Shown one piece after another: positions 52,312 through 60,804 of a stretch of 60,804 nt of DNA. The stretch's first letter is position 1. Each line of letters starts with the position of its first letter. The stretch is from Novosphingobium silvae (GTDB lineage: Bacteria; Pseudomonadota; Alphaproteobacteria; Sphingomonadales; Sphingomonadaceae), in NCBI RefSeq assembly GCF_009856825.1, contig NZ_WVTD01000020.1, positions 1 to 60,804 of the forward strand. Direction: 5' to 3'. The notes under the pieces were generated by a model that was not told the DNA's origin, did not search any database, and saw nothing but the letters and a program-made list of their open reading frames with translations. A program made the translations under genes and the position numbers.

Positions 52312-53619
52312 ATGACATCCGGGCCCGCTTCGACCTCCATCCTGCCATCCGTGGAAGCGAGCGATTCCGGGAATGCCGGACAGGCAAGCGACGCTCCGCG
52401 CGCGCAAGGCTGCATCGTCCACATCATTACCCGCTTCATTCGCGGCGGAGCGGACGAGAACACGCTGTTCACCTGCAATGGCCAGGTAGGCGAAGGCGCG
52501 GAAGTCCACCTTGTCACGGGCGAATACCATCCGGCGATGGTCGCCAAGCTCCACCCCGGCGTCACCTGGCACCACCTTCCTTCCCTGGTACGGGATCCTT
52601 CGCCGAGCGACGTACGCTGCGTCGTTGACCTCGTGCGCCTGCTTCGCCGACTGCAGCCGGCGGTCGTCCACACGCACGAGAGCAAGGCCGGGATCCTCGG
52701 ACGCATCGCGGCTCGTCTGGTGCGGGTACCGATTATCGTTCATGGCGTCCACATTCTCCCGTTCGTCAACGTGTCGCCGGTGAAGCGAGCATTGTACCTT
52801 GGCATGGAGAAGGCTGTCGCTCCGTTCACGGACAGCTATGTCAGCGTGAGCGAGGAAATGCAGCGCCTGTGCATCGTGAATGGCCTGGGGCGACGGGAAG
52901 ATCATTCCTGGGTGCCAAGCGGAATGCCCATCGATTCGTACCGCCACGCCGAGAAACTGGACTTTGACGCTGTTCTTCCAGCAACGCTCAAGGGGCAAGG
53001 GCGCACCGTAGGGCTGATCGCCGGCCATCTCGAAAAGCGCAAGCAGATCGGCGAACTCGTCGATGCGCTCGCAGGATACCGTGAGCGGGCGGACTGGGTG
53101 TTGCTGATCGCGGGTGAAGGCCCCGAGCATTCCGCCCTGCAGGCCAAGATCGAACGGCACGGTCTTGCGGGCCACGTTGTCCTGCTTGGCTATCGCAGCG
53201 ATTTGCCGAGCCTGCTGGCGAGCGCCGATGTCGTGATACATGCCGCAGGCAACGAAGGCCTGCCGCGCGTCGTGGTTCAGGCAACGCTTGCCGGAAGGCC
53301 CGTCGTCACTCCCGCACTTCCCGGCATCGACAGAGTGGTGGCGCATGAACGCAACGCCCTGATCAGCCCCATCGACGATTTCGACAGGCTCGCCGCGAAC
53401 TTCATCGCCCTTGTCGACGATGCGGAGATGCGCACGCGAATGTCCGCCGAGGCGCGCAAGGTGGACCTTTCGCCCTGGAGCATCGAAACCATGGTGACAC
53501 GCATCGCCGACGCCTATCGCCGCGCTGCGGTGCGCAAGTTCGGGACTTCGGCAGCCCTCGCGTCCTCGCATTCTCCCGAGGACCATTCCACGGGTTCGGC
53601 CGAACCCGCGGCCGGCTAG
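52312..53619 (+). CDS. GT4 family glycosyltransferase
   Basis: 435 residues. After a 30-residue Ser/Ala-rich leader: CIVHIITRFIRGGADENTLFTCNGQVGEGAEVHLVTG, VVHTHESKAGILGRIAARL, VHGVHILPFVNVSPVKRALY, TVGLIAGHLEKRKQIGELVDAL, WVLLIAGEGPEHSALQAKIERHGLAGHVVLLGYRSDLPSLLASADVVIHAAGNEGLPRVVVQATLAGRPVVTPALPGIDRVV. Standard GT-B layout. Adds a sugar during repeat-unit assembly. Confidence 0.92.
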   Translation: MTSGPASTSILPSVEASDSGNAGQASDAPRAQGCIVHIITRFIRGGADENTLFTCNGQVGEGAEVHLVTGEYHPAMVAKLHPGVTWHHLPSLVRDPSPSDVRCVVDLVRLLRRLQPAVVHTHESKAGILGRIAARLVRVPIIVHGVHILPFVNVSPVKRALYLGMEKAVAPFTDSYVSVSEEMQRLCIVNGLGRREDHSWVPSGMPIDSYRHAEKLDFDAVLPATLKGQGRTVGLIAGHLEKRKQIGELVDALAGYRERADWVLLIAGEGPEHSALQAKIERHGLAGHVVLLGYRSDLPSLLASADVVIHAAGNEGLPRVVVQATLAGRPVVTPALPGIDRVVAHERNALISPIDDFDRLAANFIALVDDAEMRTRMSAEARKVDLSPWSIETMVTRIADAYRRAAVRKFGTSAALASSHSPEDHSTGSAEPAAG

Positions 53620-53635
53620 TTCCTGCAGCGATCCC

Positions 53636-54619
53636 GTGCCGCGTAGCATCATGAAGCGCACCGTGCGGGCCGGGATGGCGCTCCTAGCCTTTGTCGTCAC
53701 CGGTGTGGCTTTCACCCCGGGTCGAACCGCGAGCCCGAGCATAGATCCGGCCCAATCTGCCGCGCGGCCCTGGCCGGTTGTGGTTCATGCGCAGATGGCA
53801 AGGCTTGGATCGATCGAGTTCGCCTTGCGCCGTGCGGCCGGAGATAGCTGCGAGGAGCGCAGCGCCGCAATCGGCGTCCGCATCGATTCGCTTCAGGCCT
53901 ATCCCCCAGGCGATCGCGGAGCGGTGCGTCAGCTCACCGGTCTCGGCGATCTGCCGCAGGTCGTTGCGGTCGCTCCCGGCAGCCCCGCCGCGCGCGCCGG
54001 AGTGCAGGCAGGGGACGAGATCGCCGCCGTGAACGGAGAGTCCGTCTCGGCGATCGAGGCACGCATCGACGAGCCTTCCCTGATCGCCGACGCGCTGGAA
54101 GAGGCGATTGCCGACACTCGGTCCGACGCGCCCCTGGTGCTCGAACTCCGGCGCGCGGGGAAACCGTGGCAAGCTCAGCCCGAACCCATGCATTTGTGCG
54201 CCGCACGCTTCATCCTCAAGACCGGCGAAGGCCTCGTCGCCTACTCGGGAGGCACGGACGTGGCGATCAGCGACAAGCTGGTCGAGTTCGCGCGGAACGA
54301 CGACGAACTCGCTGTCTTCGCCGCGCACGAGCTTGCACATGTCCTGGCCAAGGACGGCAAGACACGCAGCCTTCGGGAACGCCGCGCCATGGAAGATCGG
54401 GCAGATATCCTCGGCGTCGAGCTGATGCGCTGCGCCGGATACGATCCGGTGCGCGGCATGGACATCTGGCGGCGCTACAATGCGCGCGATCTGCTTCGCT
54501 GGTTTCGCGACGGCACACACCGGAATGTACCCGATCGCATCGCCCGGATGACAGCGCATCTCGGCTCGTCTCCCGGTTCCTGCCCGCCGCCAGTCCCGCA
54601 GCTTCCCGCAAGCATCTGA
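53636..54619 (+). CDS. M48 metalloprotease with PDZ domain
   Basis: 327 residues from GTG 53636 (ATG 53651, MKRTVRAGMALLAF, may be the true start). Signal peptide, then PDZ-like LPQVVAVAPGSPAARAGVQAGDEIAAVNGESVSAI, then zinc protease core AVFAAHELAHVLAKDG (HEXXH about 231-235) and MEDRADILGVELMRCAGYD with the third ligand Glu. Periplasmic. Related to BepA/LoiP-type quality-control proteases. Between a glycosyltransferase and the Wzc kinase it may mature or clear envelope export parts; that is inference. Confidence 0.85.
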   Translation: MPRSIMKRTVRAGMALLAFVVTGVAFTPGRTASPSIDPAQSAARPWPVVVHAQMARLGSIEFALRRAAGDSCEERSAAIGVRIDSLQAYPPGDRGAVRQLTGLGDLPQVVAVAPGSPAARAGVQAGDEIAAVNGESVSAIEARIDEPSLIADALEEAIADTRSDAPLVLELRRAGKPWQAQPEPMHLCAARFILKTGEGLVAYSGGTDVAISDKLVEFARNDDELAVFAAHELAHVLAKDGKTRSLRERRAMEDRADILGVELMRCAGYDPVRGMDIWRRYNARDLLRWFRDGTHRNVPDRIARMTAHLGSSPGSCPPPVPQLPASI

Positions 54620-54811
54620 CGCTGGAAAGGAGTTCCCGCCGCCTCCTGTATTCGCTGAACGGACTGCTTCGCACTGCCAATTTCGTTGCTCTGCAGCAAG
54701 GATGCCGCTAGCTGCATTTACTTAGGTCTGGCTTGTTGAAGCCGGGGTTTCCCGGTACTGCAGAACAGCACCCAACGCGCGATGGCGCCTGACGTGTAAC
54801 TTGGAGTTGAT

Positions 54812-57007
54812 GTGGCCGACACCATAACGGATTTCTCGAACCCGCTTCGCAGGTCGGTCCTTCAGGATCCCACGGCGGGCCAGGCAGACGCGAATGACGC
54901 GTTCTCGCTGGATCTCACGGCGTTCTGGCTGCTGATCAAGCGTAACATCAAGGTTCTGATCGCTGCGGTTCTGGTCGCATTGCTGCTGGCGATCGTCGCC
55001 ACGCTGCTGACCACCCGGGTGTACGAGGCCACCAGCACGATCCGTTTCGAACCCAATGAAGCGCAGACAATCCAGATCGGCACTCAAGGAGCTTCGATCG
55101 GAGCAGGCAGCAGCTTCGACCGGCAGGCGCAGACGCAGAACGATCTGGTCGAAAGCCGTTCTATGGCAAAGCTGGTCTACGACCATGCGCGGCTGAACCG
55201 GAACCCGGCGTTCCTGGAAGCGATCGGCTTCGGCAACTCGGCTCTCGATGGAGGGGAGCGGCCCTCGCCCCAGATGATCGAAGCGCGCGCGATCGACTTC
55301 CTCGGCAGCCACATCACGGCTGAATCCGAGACCGGCACCGAACTCACCAAGATCAGGTTCAAGTCGAGCAGCCCGCAGCTGGCCGCCGTCCTGGCCAATG
55401 CCTATGCCGATGCTGCGGTGCAACAGGACCTCCAGCACAAGTTCGACAGCTCCAGCTACGCCCGCGTCTTCCTGACCAAGCAGCTGAAGCTTGCCCGCGA
55501 TCGCCTCGAGCAGTCCGAAATGGCGCTCAATGCCTATATCGCCCAGCACGGGCTGATCGCGGTGCAGACCAGCGCCGAAGGTCAGGGAGGAGCCACCACG
55601 GTGATCTCCAACCTCGCCAATTCCGCAACTACCGCCAACGAGGCGACCAATCAGCGGATCGCCGCCCAGCAGGCCTGGGAAGCGGCGCAGAACGTCCCGC
55701 TGATGAGCGTGCCGCAGGTCATCGCAGCCCCGACGGTTCAAGGCATGCGGGCCCAGCTTGCAGCCGCCCGGGCCAAGCTCCAGCAGGATCGCGCCACCTA
55801 CGGCGATGCGCATCCCGCCGTCACGATGGACCAGGAGATCGTCGCCAGCCTCAACACCGCCATGCAGGCGGCCGCGAAGGAAGTGATGAACGGCCTTCGT
55901 ACCCAGTACGAAACCGCGCAGCGCCAGGAGCAGGCGCTTCTCGGCCGTGTGTCCGACCTCAAGGGCGATGCCGTCAACGAAGGCCGCCTCGGTGTGCGTA
56001 GCGGCATCCTCAAGCGCGATGTCGAGACCAACCGCAGCCTCTACGACGCCCTGCTCCAGCGGCAGAAGGAAGTCTCGGCTTCGGCGGGCATCAACAAGAG
56101 CAGCGTATCGGTGGTCGACAAGGCGATGGTGCCTGCCAAGCCGATCTCGCCCAACCTCTGGCTCAATCTTGCCGTTGGCCTGTTCGCGGGCCTCTTCGCC
56201 GGATTGCTCATCGTGCTGATCAAGTCGCAGATCGACCAGCGCCTGCGTTCGCCGACCGACTTCTCGGATGCGACCGGCCTGCCTGTGCTTGGCATCATCC
56301 CCAAGCTCGGTGATGGCATGACGGTGGCGGAGGAACTCGCGAATCCGCGATCGGCGCTTTCGGAAGCGTACTTCTCCACGCGCACGCACATTGCCCTGTC
56401 GCGGCCGGGTGGACTGCCCAAGACCCTGCTCGTCACCAGTTCGCGCGAGAGCGAGGGCAAGTCGTCCACGACTTATGCCCTTGCCCGCAGCATCGCCAAG
56501 ATGGGCGCACGCGTGCTGATCATCGACGCCGACCTGCGCAGGCCTTCCGCACACGTCTTCCACGCGCAGGTGACCAACAAGCTCGGCCTTTCCGAGCTTC
56601 TGACCCGCAATGCCGAGTTGGAAGCTGTGGTTCGCCACACCGGCGTCGACAACCTCGACATCATTCCCTCGGGCACCATACCGCCCAGCCCGACCGAACT
56701 TCTGGCGCACTCGGCATTCGATGCGGTTCTCGCCCTGGCTGCAAGCCGCTATGACGTGGTGCTTGTCGACGGCCCGCCGATCCTTGGCATGGCAGACGCG
56801 CTGCTGCTGGCCTCGAAGGTCGAAGCGGTGGTCTTCGTCGCCGAGGCGGAGCGCGTCACACGCTCGTCCGTCCGTCACGCGCTGTCGCGTCTCGCCACCG
56901 CCAAGCCGGACGTGCTGGGCGTCATCATCGGCAAGTTCGACGCGGGAGAAGCCAACGAATACTACTACTATTCGTCGAGCTACAGCTACTCGTCAGACAA
57001 GGCCTGA
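54812..57007 (+). CDS. polysaccharide co-polymerase/tyrosine autokinase (Wzc-like)
   Basis: 731 residues from GTG 54812 with GGAG upstream. Wzz domain with TM1 VLIAAVLVALLLAIVATLL and a periplasmic coiled-coil region, TM2 LWLNLAVGLFAGLFAGLLIVL about residue 450. Cytoplasmic BY-kinase: Walker A TSSRESEGKSSTTYALA (about 541-557), Walker A' VLIIDADLRRPS, Walker B VVLVDGPPILGMADAL. The C-terminus NEYYYYSSSYSYSSDKA is a Tyr-rich autophosphorylation cluster. It controls chain length and export with Wza. Full-length fusion, unlike split GumC systems. Confidence 0.95.
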   Translation: MADTITDFSNPLRRSVLQDPTAGQADANDAFSLDLTAFWLLIKRNIKVLIAAVLVALLLAIVATLLTTRVYEATSTIRFEPNEAQTIQIGTQGASIGAGSSFDRQAQTQNDLVESRSMAKLVYDHARLNRNPAFLEAIGFGNSALDGGERPSPQMIEARAIDFLGSHITAESETGTELTKIRFKSSSPQLAAVLANAYADAAVQQDLQHKFDSSSYARVFLTKQLKLARDRLEQSEMALNAYIAQHGLIAVQTSAEGQGGATTVISNLANSATTANEATNQRIAAQQAWEAAQNVPLMSVPQVIAAPTVQGMRAQLAAARAKLQQDRATYGDAHPAVTMDQEIVASLNTAMQAAAKEVMNGLRTQYETAQRQEQALLGRVSDLKGDAVNEGRLGVRSGILKRDVETNRSLYDALLQRQKEVSASAGINKSSVSVVDKAMVPAKPISPNLWLNLAVGLFAGLFAGLLIVLIKSQIDQRLRSPTDFSDATGLPVLGIIPKLGDGMTVAEELANPRSALSEAYFSTRTHIALSRPGGLPKTLLVTSSRESEGKSSTTYALARSIAKMGARVLIIDADLRRPSAHVFHAQVTNKLGLSELLTRNAELEAVVRHTGVDNLDIIPSGTIPPSPTELLAHSAFDAVLALAASRYDVVLVDGPPILGMADALLLASKVEAVVFVAEAERVTRSSVRHALSRLATAKPDVLGVIIGKFDAGEANEYYYYSSSYSYSSDKA

Positions 57008-57019
57008 AGGGTCGCCCCG

Positions 57020-58288
57020 GTGCCCAATTCAGCCACGGCGCTCGCGACCCGGCCGAGCGAGCGCCCCATGCACCTGGTCATCGTGCACGATTTCGCGAAT
57101 GCCGAACTGGGTGCAGGGGCCACTCGCAGCGCGCTCGACAATGCGATCGCGCTGCGACGTAAAGGTATCGAGGTCACTTTCTTCGCCGCCGCCGGGGAGC
57201 CTGACGCGGAACTGGTGAACGCCGGCGTCAAGGTACGCCTGCTCGGCCAGGCGGACATCCGCCGCAACGCTTCGCGCGTCGGCGCTGCGGCGCAGGGGAT
57301 GTGGAACCTCGAAGCGGCGCGGGCGCTGTCCGAACTCATCGCCGAGTGTGACCTCGCCAGTACGGTGTTCCATGTTCATACCTGGTCGAAGGCGCTGTCG
57401 CCTTCGGTGCTGCCGCTGCTCACCGCGCCGGGCGTGCACGCGATATTCCACCTGCACGAATACTTCGTCGCCTGCCCCAACGGCGGCTTTTTCCATTATC
57501 CCACGCTGTCGATCTGCAAGCGCCGTCCCTTAAGCGCCGGCTGCCTGACGACGCAGTGCGATTCGCGTTCCGGCATGGTCAAGGCCTGGCGCATCGGCCG
57601 CCATGCACTGATGCGCATGGGGGCCCACTATCCGGACCGGGCACGCAACTTCGTCCTTCTGAGCGAAACGCAGCGCCGCGCGCTCGAACCCTACCTTCCG
57701 GCCGGCGCAAATACCGTGCTGCTGCGCAATCCGATCGCGGTGGAGCGCCAGCCCCGCATTCCACGCCGGAGCGATGCGCCCTTCATCTTCGTCGGGCGCA
57801 TTTCGAAGGAAAAGGGCCTGGACGTTCTCGTGCGCGGGTTCGCCGACAGGCAGGAGCAGCTTGCCGTTATCGGCGACGGGCCCGATCTCGACTGGCTGAA
57901 AGCGGCGCTGCCCCGGGCAGACTTTCGCGGTTGGAACACCAAGCAGCAGGTCCAGCAGGCCATGCGCGAGGCCCGGGCCCTGATCTTTCCCTCCCTATGG
58001 TACGAAGGCATGCCGATGGTCGTTCTGGAAGCGCTGGCCTGCGGCGCCCCCGTCATCTCCAGCCGCTGCTCTGCCGCGAGGGAGGTCATCACCGACGGCG
58101 TGACAGGGCTGACCTTCGATGAAACCGATCCCGCCGCCCTCTCCCGCGCCGTAGAGGCCCTTGCCAGCGATCCACTCGTCGAACAGATGTCCGAAGCTGC
58201 CTACACCACTTACTGGGAGCACCCCTGCGACATGGCGCGCTTCGCCGATGAGACTGAGGCCCTTTACCGCCGAGTATTGCAGGCGTGA
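57020..58288 (+). CDS. GT4 family glycosyltransferase
   Basis: 422 residues from GTG 57020; ATG 57068 (MHLVIVHDF) may be the true start. HLVIVHDFANAELGAGATRSALDNAIALRRKGIEVTFF, IFHLHEYFVACPNGGFFHY, RPLSAGCLTTQCDSRS (Cys-rich, as in the 49617 protein), FIFVGRISKEKGLDVLVRGFA, LIFPSLWYEGMPMVVLEALACGAPVISSRCSAAREVITDGVTG (EX7E). Overlaps the next gene by 4 bases. Confidence 0.93.
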   Translation: MPNSATALATRPSERPMHLVIVHDFANAELGAGATRSALDNAIALRRKGIEVTFFAAAGEPDAELVNAGVKVRLLGQADIRRNASRVGAAAQGMWNLEAARALSELIAECDLASTVFHVHTWSKALSPSVLPLLTAPGVHAIFHLHEYFVACPNGGFFHYPTLSICKRRPLSAGCLTTQCDSRSGMVKAWRIGRHALMRMGAHYPDRARNFVLLSETQRRALEPYLPAGANTVLLRNPIAVERQPRIPRRSDAPFIFVGRISKEKGLDVLVRGFADRQEQLAVIGDGPDLDWLKAALPRADFRGWNTKQQVQQAMREARALIFPSLWYEGMPMVVLEALACGAPVISSRCSAAREVITDGVTGLTFDETDPAALSRAVEALASDPLVEQMSEAAYTTYWEHPCDMARFADETEALYRRVLQA

Positions 58289-59619
58289 GCGGCGCGCTGC
58301 CCTTCAGGCCGGAGCGTTCTTCCGGCCGTGTCGCCCACTCGCTTGCGGGAAGCCCCCGGCAAGTGCCCAAGCTGTCTCAGTACCTGCCTTTCGCGTTGTT
58401 CTACATCCTCGTGTGCTCGGTGGGCATCACCAGCCTGGCGGAGATAAGCCTTTCCGTCGCGCTGTTCCCGCTCGTGATCTACGGCTATGCCTCGGGCGCC
58501 TACGGCACTGCCTTGCGGATGCTGCCGGGCGCCCGCAGGTTGATGCTCGCCATTCTCGCCATCGTTCTCACGATGTGCGCCTGGGACTTCGTGACCGCAT
58601 TCGGCGCCGACTCGTTCGTGCGCGTGTTTCGCCCGCTCTACGGCCACGCCACGGGGCTGGCGATCGTCCTTTCGGTGCTTGCCCTGTCGCGAACCGAGGC
58701 GGCCTCCCGGCGAACGCGCGCCATGTGCCTGGTCATCCTGGCGCTCTCGCTGGCCACCACGTACTTCGTCGGGCCGCGGGGCTACTCCGATCGCTTTCCC
58801 GGCCTCTTCAAGCACCCCAACCAGCTTGGCCTGATCTCCGCGATGGCGGCCCTCATCTTTTTCAACATGGCCATAACCTCTCCGTTTCGAAAGGGGCTGC
58901 TCTACGGCGCCGGTCTGCTGGCCTCTGGCTGGGCATTGCTGTTGAGCGGATCGAAGACAAGCCTCGTCGTCTTTGCAGGCCTAAGCCTCCTTTCCGTGCC
59001 ACTGCTGGCGTTCCTGCACAGCGACAAGCGCAAGGCGGGGCTCGAACTCTACCGCAACATGGGGTTTGCCTTGGCGGCCCTCGTCGCGGGCGCAGCGATC
59101 CTGCCGTTCGTCTCCGAGCGCGCCTATACCGTTCTCGACAGCTTCGTGACCGGCAACCAGGACGTCGAGAACTATCGCACCGTCACCGCGCGCTCGCTCC
59201 TGTGGGAGGAATCGTGGAAGATGGCGGAGACCTACCCGCTGACCGGCGTGGGCGCAGGGCAGCTCATGTCGGACGGCACCGAGCACTCCCACAACGTCTT
59301 CATGGATGCGATGCGCACCACCGGGTTCCCCGGGCTCGGGCTTACCATCCTGTTCTTCATCGCGGTCGTGTTCTACATCTTCAGCGCCTATCGTGCGGGG
59401 CAGGTCCTGAACTCGGACCCGTCCTCGCAGCTATCGGATCCTACCGTGCGCGGAGTGTTCGTGGGCTCGCTGGTCGCGATGCTGTCGTACCTGCTGTCCA
59501 ACCAGATGAGCGATTCGTTCGGACCCTCGACGATCCCGTTTTTCTACACGGCGCTCGCATTCTCCCTCGCGCTGTTCGTGCGCAAGGCAGACCCGCTGAC
59601 CCCTTCGCCTAGGCGCTGA
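58285..59619 (+). CDS. O-antigen ligase/Wzy-type polymerase
   Basis: 444 residues from GTG 58285. About 11 hydrophobic segments; periplasmic loop ARSLLWEESWKMAETYPLTGVGAGQLMSDGTEHSHNVFMDAMRTTGFPGLGLTI carries the Wzy_C His. It polymerises or ligates repeat units in the periplasm. It is coupled to the 57020 glycosyltransferase. With the ligase at 38919 there are two Wzy_C proteins in the locus, one probably polymerase and one ligase. Confidence 0.9.
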   Translation: MSGALPFRPERSSGRVAHSLAGSPRQVPKLSQYLPFALFYILVCSVGITSLAEISLSVALFPLVIYGYASGAYGTALRMLPGARRLMLAILAIVLTMCAWDFVTAFGADSFVRVFRPLYGHATGLAIVLSVLALSRTEAASRRTRAMCLVILALSLATTYFVGPRGYSDRFPGLFKHPNQLGLISAMAALIFFNMAITSPFRKGLLYGAGLLASGWALLLSGSKTSLVVFAGLSLLSVPLLAFLHSDKRKAGLELYRNMGFALAALVAGAAILPFVSERAYTVLDSFVTGNQDVENYRTVTARSLLWEESWKMAETYPLTGVGAGQLMSDGTEHSHNVFMDAMRTTGFPGLGLTILFFIAVVFYIFSAYRAGQVLNSDPSSQLSDPTVRGVFVGSLVAMLSYLLSNQMSDSFGPSTIPFFYTALAFSLALFVRKADPLTPSPRR

Positions 59620-59626
59620 TCTTAGG

Positions 59627-60664
59627 TCAGGCCGGCAGGCGTTCGTTGCCCCGGCCCCGAAAAATTCGCCTGCGCATGTCGAGCGCAGGCTTCTCCACGA
59701 GGAGCCAGGATGCAATCGCGAGCGGAAGCGTCGTGGCGAAGCTGACGGCCATCAGGACATACGGATTCGCGATGCCGCCCTCGTAAGCCCAGATCATCTG
59801 AACCGGGAACGCGTAGATATAGAGACCGTAGGAGATGTCGCCGAAACGGTTGTAGACCGTCAGAAAGGGAATGCGCGCGAAGCCGAGCCAGAGGATCGCA
59901 TAGGCGCATGCGACGCAGAACAGCACGCCAAACAACGGAGTTTCCCTGATCAGCAGGGCGGCGGCCAGGAGCACGGCCGCGATGAACCCCGAGAACGGGA
60001 TGGCATTGCGGTATACATAGACCCCGCCGCCCAGCGCGAAGGCGAGCAGAAGCCTGGAGATGCCGGTGCCCTTGTCGACAAGAGCGGCCGCTACCGCGAT
60101 CAGAAGGACGAGGCCGAGCCAGAGCCAGTAACGCCGCGGGGCAATACAACCAAGCAAGCCCAGGAGCACCACCGAGGCATAACAGTAGACTTCATAACGA
60201 AGGGTCCAGAGCGAACCGTTGATGGGCCGATCCCCCAGCACTCCGGGGAGTTCGTATATCTGCCCGAAGACGATCGCGACGTTCTGCAGGAGATACGCGT
60301 AGATCTGCGGGTTGGAGAAGTACGCAAGCGTGCCGTGGCGCGTCAGCAGGGGCCCTGCGACAAGGACTGTGAGCACGATCACGACGACCAGCGCGGGAAA
60401 CAGACGTGCAGCGCGTGCCGAAAGAAAGTCGGTCAACGAATTCGCGCGTTCGTAGCTCTTCGTGATGAAGAAGCCCGAGATCGCGAAGAACAGCAGCACG
60501 CATACGTGCCCGAGCGAAAGCCCGATCATGTTCTCCAGCGGCTCGGCGCTGCGCGGGTCGATGATGGGCCAGGAGTGGGAAACCAGCACGCCGCCTGCCG
60601 CAAGGACGCGGATAAGATTGAAGTTGTTGTCGCGCCCGGTGCTGTATTCGGCGAACCGCTTCAT
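59627..60664 (-). CDS. acyltransferase family 3 membrane protein
   Basis: 345 residues from ATG 60664 with GGAG 11-14 bases upstream (GTG 60673 is weaker). Starts KRFAEYSTGRDNNFNLIRVLAAGGVLVSHSWPI, with the Arg and His (R..A...V..SH) of acyltransferase-3, then ISGFFITKSYERANSLTDFLSARAARLFPALVV and SLWTLRYEVYCYASVVLL. Ten hydrophobic segments. Such proteins O-acetylate or otherwise acylate exopolysaccharide sugars. It converges on the Wzy gene with a 7-base gap. Confidence 0.9.
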   Translation of the reverse strand: MKRFAEYSTGRDNNFNLIRVLAAGGVLVSHSWPIIDPRSAEPLENMIGLSLGHVCVLLFFAISGFFITKSYERANSLTDFLSARAARLFPALVVVIVLTVLVAGPLLTRHGTLAYFSNPQIYAYLLQNVAIVFGQIYELPGVLGDRPINGSLWTLRYEVYCYASVVLLGLLGCIAPRRYWLWLGLVLLIAVAAALVDKGTGISRLLLAFALGGGVYVYRNAIPFSGFIAAVLLAAALLIRETPLFGVLFCVACAYAILWLGFARIPFLTVYNRFGDISYGLYIYAFPVQMIWAYEGGIANPYVLMAVSFATTLPLAIASWLLVEKPALDMRRRIFRGRGNERLPA

Positions 60665-60804
60665 CAAAGCCACTCCGTTAGCAGCGCGTTGACGAAGTCG
60701 GTGTGATCTGATTCAGCCTGGATACGGAAAGAAGGCGGTCAGCGACGATGGCGATGCGACGTGATGGTGATGTGCAGGCGGATCTGATCGTGTCGTGGTC
60801 AGAT
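60665..60804. other. end of window, no gene seen
   Basis: The last 140 bases upstream of the acyltransferase show no long frame and no clear promoter. They presumably hold its promoter and the start of the next intergenic region. Confidence 0.3.

Overview
The window is GC-rich, tightly packed alphaproteobacterial chromosome. The best fit is a yellow-pigmented member of the Sphingomonadales (Novosphingobium, Sphingomonas or Erythrobacter type). This is inferred from a crtY-crtI-crtB carotenoid cluster, GGAAC-N16-CGTT promoter motifs of the kind read by the alphaproteobacterial general stress sigma factor EcfG, an otsB-GH15-otsA trehalose operon, and a Wza/Wzc-type exopolysaccharide locus with ugd and a UDP-glucuronate-type epimerase. 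I found no tRNA, rRNA, CRISPR array, integrase or insertion sequence.

Layout. 1-2.7 kb: a truncated PhnA-like gene end and small exported proteins, one behind a very good EcfG-type promoter. 2.7-5.6 kb: a minus-strand run of small proteins (SnoaL-like, YciI, a lipoprotein, DUF72 and two related small proteins). 5.8-7.8 kb: thiC behind a TPP riboswitch. 7.9-10.7 kb: a degenerate HMCES/YedK-like protein, a uracil-DNA glycosylase-family protein, a MipA-like porin and a GNAT acetyltransferase. 10.8-15.6 kb: the carotenoid operon crtY-crtI-(DUF1851-like)-(LOG)-crtB, with unexpected passengers between crtI and crtB. 15.7-18.4 kb: a tiny membrane protein, a Bcr/CflA exporter and dinB. 18.43-18.83 kb: no convincing gene, but a minus-strand segment with a near-consensus sigma70 promoter, about ten hairpins capped by GNRA and UUCG-type loops, and a terminator. 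It looks like a roughly 400-nt structured RNA that I cannot assign to a class. 18.9-22.1 kb: Nudix, pgl, dps, a membrane protein and a HAD-IIB phosphatase. 22.4-26.7 kb: the trehalose operon behind an EcfG-type promoter. 26.9-28.3 kb: a small possible PilZ protein and galE.

28.4-37.2 kb is a possible regulatory-secretory module. On the minus strand are an OmpR-type regulator, an exported intradiol dioxygenase and a large autotransporter. On the plus strand are a histidine kinase with a very long Gly/Pro-rich periplasmic segment and an outer-membrane beta-barrel protein. A TGAAATCC-type element recurs in front of the regulator and in front of the dioxygenase. 37.3-38.9 kb: a glutathione S-transferase and trhO.

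38.9-60.7 kb is an exopolysaccharide locus: two O-antigen-ligase/Wzy-type membrane proteins, four GT4 glycosyltransferases, ugd and an epimerase for uronic acid sugars, Wza export, a Wzc tyrosine kinase, an acyltransferase and a PDZ-M48 protease. Embedded in it is a phage-tail-like pair whose large beta-helix protein is split by a run of nine G residues. That run could be a phase-variation switch or a sequencing error. No Wzx flippase or initiating transferase lies inside the window.
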